A DNA stretch of 6,228 nt, taken from Microcoleaceae cyanobacterium UBA9251 (GTDB lineage: Bacteria > Cyanobacteriota > Cyanobacteriia > Cyanobacteriales > Microcoleaceae). The position numbers were made by a program, and so were the translations under genes. Below, piece by piece: positions 4,212-6,228 of the stretch. Position 1 is the first letter of the stretch. The number at the start of each line of letters is the position of its first letter. The stretch spans positions 1 through 6,228 of the forward strand of contig DPLL01000079.1 of the NCBI GenBank assembly GCA_003542015.1. Reading direction: 5' to 3'. A model generated the notes under the pieces. The model saw only the letters and a program-made list of their open reading frames with translations. It had not been told where the DNA came from and did not search any database.

Positions 4212-4331
4212 AACCCTAATTCTAGCGACGATCGCCCCCCAATATCGCCGCCACCCGATCGCCCCTTGACTTAATGCGCTACAATAGTTAAGAAATCTTT
4301 AGTTAAATCCGTTTAACGTCTCGGACGCATT
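4212..4331 (+). promoter_or_regulatory. Divergent intergenic region, typA / TA module 4
   Basis: This 120-bp region must hold the typA start signals and probably those of the array. On the plus strand TACAAT at 4280-4285 is a good -10 candidate, but no -35 box sits 16-18 nt upstream. TTGACT at 4266-4271 pairs only with a poor TAAGAA at 4289-4294 (17 nt). The stretch 4223-4263 is rich in CGATCG-type sites. No clear ribosome binding site precedes the typA ATG (only GGAC), which is common in cyanobacteria. Confidence 0.35.
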
Positions 4332-6122
4332 ATGAGTCTTCCCATTCGCAACGTTGCTATCATTGCTCACGTCGATCACGGCAAAACCACCCTTGTGGAC
4401 GCTCTTCTCAGACAGTCCGGGGTCTTCCGCGAAGGGGAAGAAGTCCCAGATTGCGTCATGGACTCCAATGACATCGAGCGCGAGCGTGGCATTACCATCC
4501 TTTCCAAAAATACCGCCGTCCGATACAAAGAAACCCTGATCAACATCGTCGATACCCCCGGCCACGCGGACTTCGGCGGCGAAGTCGAACGAGTTCTCGG
4601 CATGGTAGACGGTTGTTTGCTGATCGTAGACGCCAACGAAGGCCCGATGCCGCAAACCCGGTTCGTACTCAAAAAAGCCCTAGAAAAAGGATTGCGCCCG
4701 ATCGTCTTTGTGAATAAGATCGATCGCGATCGGGCAGACCCCCACAAAGCAGTTGATAAAGTTTTGGATCTATTCCTCGAACTAGGTGCTGATGACGATC
4801 AGTGCGAATTTCCCTATCTCTTCGGTTCCGGTTTAAGCGGTTACGCCAAAAAAAGCCTCGAAGACGAAGGCGTAGATATGAAGCCGCTCTTTGAAGAAAT
4901 CCTAGACCACGTACCACCCCCCGTAGGCGACCCCGAAAAGCCCCTGCAACTGCAAGTAACCACCTTAGATTACTCCGAATACGTCGGTCGCATCGTCATC
5001 GGTCGCATCCACAACGGCACAATTAGAGTCGGTCAACAAGCAGTTTTGATCACAGAAAGTGGTGCAATTGTCAAATCAAAAATCAGTAAATTGATGGGCT
5101 TTGAAGGCCTGAAGCGGATTGATATCGCAGAATCTTCTGCTGGTAATCTGGTCGCCGTTGCCGGTTTTGCTGATGCGTATATTGGCGAGACAATTACCTG
5201 TCCCAACGACCCGCAAGCGCTACCTTTAATTAAGGTAGACGAACCAACTTTGCAGATGACTTTCTCTGTGAACGATTCGCCGTTCTGCGGTCAAGAAGGT
5301 AGTTTGGTAACATCGCGACAAATACGCGATCGCCTAATGCGAGAACTCGAAACCAACGTCGCCTTGCGCGTCGAAGAAACCGAATCTCCCGACAAATTCC
5401 TAGTATCTGGCCGTGGCGAACTTCACCTGGGAATCCTGATCGAAAATATGCGTCGCGAAGGATACGAATTCCAAGTATCTCAGCCGCAAGTAATCTTCCG
5501 CGAAGTCGGCGGTCGCCCCTGCGAACCATTTGAATGTTTGGTGTTAGACGTACCCGAAGAAGCCGTCGGTGGCTGTATCGAACGCCTCGGTCAGCGCAAA
5601 GCAGAAATGCAAGATATGCACGTCAGCAGCACCGGCCGCACCCAAATCGAATTTTCAGTCCCCGCTCGCGGTTTGATTGGATTCCGAGGCGAGTTTATGC
5701 GCTTGACTCGCGGCGCTGGAATTATGAACCACAGTTTCCTCGACTATCGCCCCCTCGGTGGAGAAATTGTCGCCCGTCGCAACGGAGTATTGATTTCCTT
5801 TGAAGAAGGAACTGCAACTACTTATTCACTGAAAAATGCTGAAGACCGTGGCGTATTTTTCATTACCCCCGGAACCAAGGTTTACAGAGGGATGATTATC
5901 GGAGAAAACAACCGAGATGACGACATGGAGCTGAATATTTGCAAGTCGAAGCAGTTGACAAACCACCGCGCATCTGGCGGTGAAGAATTGGCGCAATTGC
6001 AAGCACCAGTCGATATGAGTTTAGAACGCGCTTTGGAGTACATCGGTCAGGATGAATTGGTGGAAGTAACACCGAAATCAATTCGCTTGCGGAAGCTGTC
6101 TAAGAAGTTAGTCAAACGCTAA
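4332..6122 (+). CDS. typA: Ribosome-associated translational GTPase TypA/BipA
   Basis: This is a full-length 596-residue TypA/BipA, close to the roughly 600 usual for the family. It is an EF-G-like GTPase that binds 70S ribosomes or assembly intermediates in the cytoplasm and is linked in bacteria to ribosome biogenesis and to cold and stress adaptation. Nucleotide-binding motifs are all present: G1 AHVDHGKT (12-19), switch I with ERGITI (51-56), DTPGH (74-78), NKID (128-131) and the GSGLSG region (165-170). The beta-barrel domain II spans about 205-295. Domain III contains GRGELHLGILIE (360-371). The domain V part has RGLIGFRGEF (446-455). The BipA-specific C-terminal domain includes KSKQLTNHRASG (538-549) and a basic end (KKLVKR). 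The ATG at 4332 gives the expected MSLPIRNVAIIAHVDHGK start. One HIP1 site lies inside the gene (5326-5333). It appears monocistronic, divergent from the TA array, and has no sign of damage. Confidence 0.97.
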   Translation: MSLPIRNVAIIAHVDHGKTTLVDALLRQSGVFREGEEVPDCVMDSNDIERERGITILSKNTAVRYKETLINIVDTPGHADFGGEVERVLGMVDGCLLIVDANEGPMPQTRFVLKKALEKGLRPIVFVNKIDRDRADPHKAVDKVLDLFLELGADDDQCEFPYLFGSGLSGYAKKSLEDEGVDMKPLFEEILDHVPPPVGDPEKPLQLQVTTLDYSEYVGRIVIGRIHNGTIRVGQQAVLITESGAIVKSKISKLMGFEGLKRIDIAESSAGNLVAVAGFADAYIGETITCPNDPQALPLIKVDEPTLQMTFSVNDSPFCGQEGSLVTSRQIRDRLMRELETNVALRVEETESPDKFLVSGRGELHLGILIENMRREGYEFQVSQPQVIFREVGGRPCEPFECLVLDVPEEAVGGCIERLGQRKAEMQDMHVSSTGRTQIEFSVPARGLIGFRGEFMRLTRGAGIMNHSFLDYRPLGGEIVARRNGVLISFEEGTATTYSLKNAEDRGVFFITPGTKVYRGMIIGENNRDDDMELNICKSKQLTNHRASGGEELAQLQAPVDMSLERALEYIGQDELVEVTPKSIRLRKLSKKLVKR

Positions 6123-6130
6123 AACAAAAT

Positions 6131-6167
6131 ATTTTTAGGGTGGGGTGTAAATCTCCATCCTAAAAAT
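6131..6167 (+). terminator. Hairpin downstream of typA, possible terminator
   Basis: ATTTTTAGGGTGG (6131-6143) pairs with CCATCCTAAAAAT (6155-6167) over 13 bp with one G-U wobble and an 11-nt loop, starting 8 bp after the typA stop. The outer stem is A/T-rich and its right arm ends in AAAAAT rather than a T-run in the plus direction. It would act more like a classical terminator on the minus strand. The location supports a 3'-end or termination function. Confidence 0.5.
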
Positions 6168-6188
6168 CTCACTGTCAACTGTAAACGC

Positions 6189-6194
6189 TATAAT
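6189..6194 (+). promoter_or_regulatory. Isolated -10 box TATAAT near the window end
   Basis: A consensus TATAAT lies 27 bp before an ATG at 6222. No -35 box resembling TTGACA occurs 16-18 nt upstream (6166-6171 reads ATCTCA). It is consistent with a promoter for a gene starting at the edge but is not strong alone. Confidence 0.3.
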
Positions 6195-6221
6195 TATCGC
6201 AATCAAAAATAGGTAAAAACG

Positions 6222-6228
6222 ATGTCAA
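6222..6228 (+). CDS. Possible start of a further plus-strand gene, cut by the window end
   Basis: An ATG at 6222 is preceded by AGG at 6211-6213, a plausible weak ribosome binding site about 8 nt upstream, and by a TATAAT. Only two codons (Met-Ser) and one base are inside the window, so no product can be named and the call rests on signals alone. Confidence 0.25.

Noticed and set aside
4266..4285. TTGACT and TACAAT as a matched promoter pair for typA
   Set aside because: Only 8 nt separate the boxes, too close for sigma70-type recognition; TACAAT alone remains a candidate -10 box.
4299..4747. Minus-strand frames of 118 and 123 codons over the start of typA
   Set aside because: They lie opposite the highly conserved GTPase domain and have no supporting signals.
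5230..5803. Arg-rich frames of about 90-100 codons on both strands within typA
   Set aside because: The arginine-rich, low-complexity translations are typical of out-of-frame reading of this gene.

Overview
The window looks like chromosomal DNA from a cyanobacterium. The evidence is five perfect HIP1 octamers (GCGATCGC at 71-78, 890-897, 922-929, 3454-3461 and 5326-5333), many degenerate HIP1 sites, interspersed palindromic elements of the kind common in filamentous cyanobacteria, and a cyanobacterial-type TypA/BipA GTPase. The genus cannot be fixed from the sequence; a filamentous, Oscillatoria/Microcoleus-like organism is a guess.

Layout: positions 83-4211 hold a minus-strand tandem array of four paralogous type II toxin-antitoxin (TA) modules, each written toxin then antitoxin. 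The toxins belong to the HigB/Gp49-like branch of the RelE/ParE superfamily ('addiction module killer protein'). The antitoxins resemble the HigA-like 'addiction module antidote protein' family. Read in the direction of transcription, the order is module 4 (4211-3503), module 3 (3449-2750), an interruption, a truncated antitoxin remnant of a fifth module (1781-1677), module 2 (1626-936) and module 1 (885-83). Units are about 690-710 bp, joined by about 50-bp spacers that carry HIP1 sites and probable internal promoters.

The array is decaying and recombining. The toxin of module 1 is split by a 100-bp net insertion of a palindromic MITE-like element with 16-bp perfect terminal inverted repeats; removing it restores the full 112-residue frame. 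The toxin and most of the antitoxin of the fifth module are gone. In their place is a plus-strand gene (1880-2611) with its own promoter, coding for a membrane-anchored protein with a duplicated zinc-ribbon plus CxxC/HxxC knuckle arrangement. A 64-bp palindromic element lies just downstream of that gene. Polymorphisms among the four antitoxins group the copies in conflicting ways along their length, which suggests gene conversion.

Positions 4332-6122 hold typA/bipA on the plus strand, divergent from module 4 and followed by a hairpin that may be its terminator. The last bases may contain a promoter and the first codons of another plus-strand gene.

How the genes work together: each intact toxin probably inhibits growth, most likely as a translation-dependent RNase, and is neutralised by the antitoxin translated just after it. 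Module 1 now seems to supply only an antitoxin. TypA is an unlinked housekeeping or stress translation factor. The zinc-ribbon protein has no recognised role.
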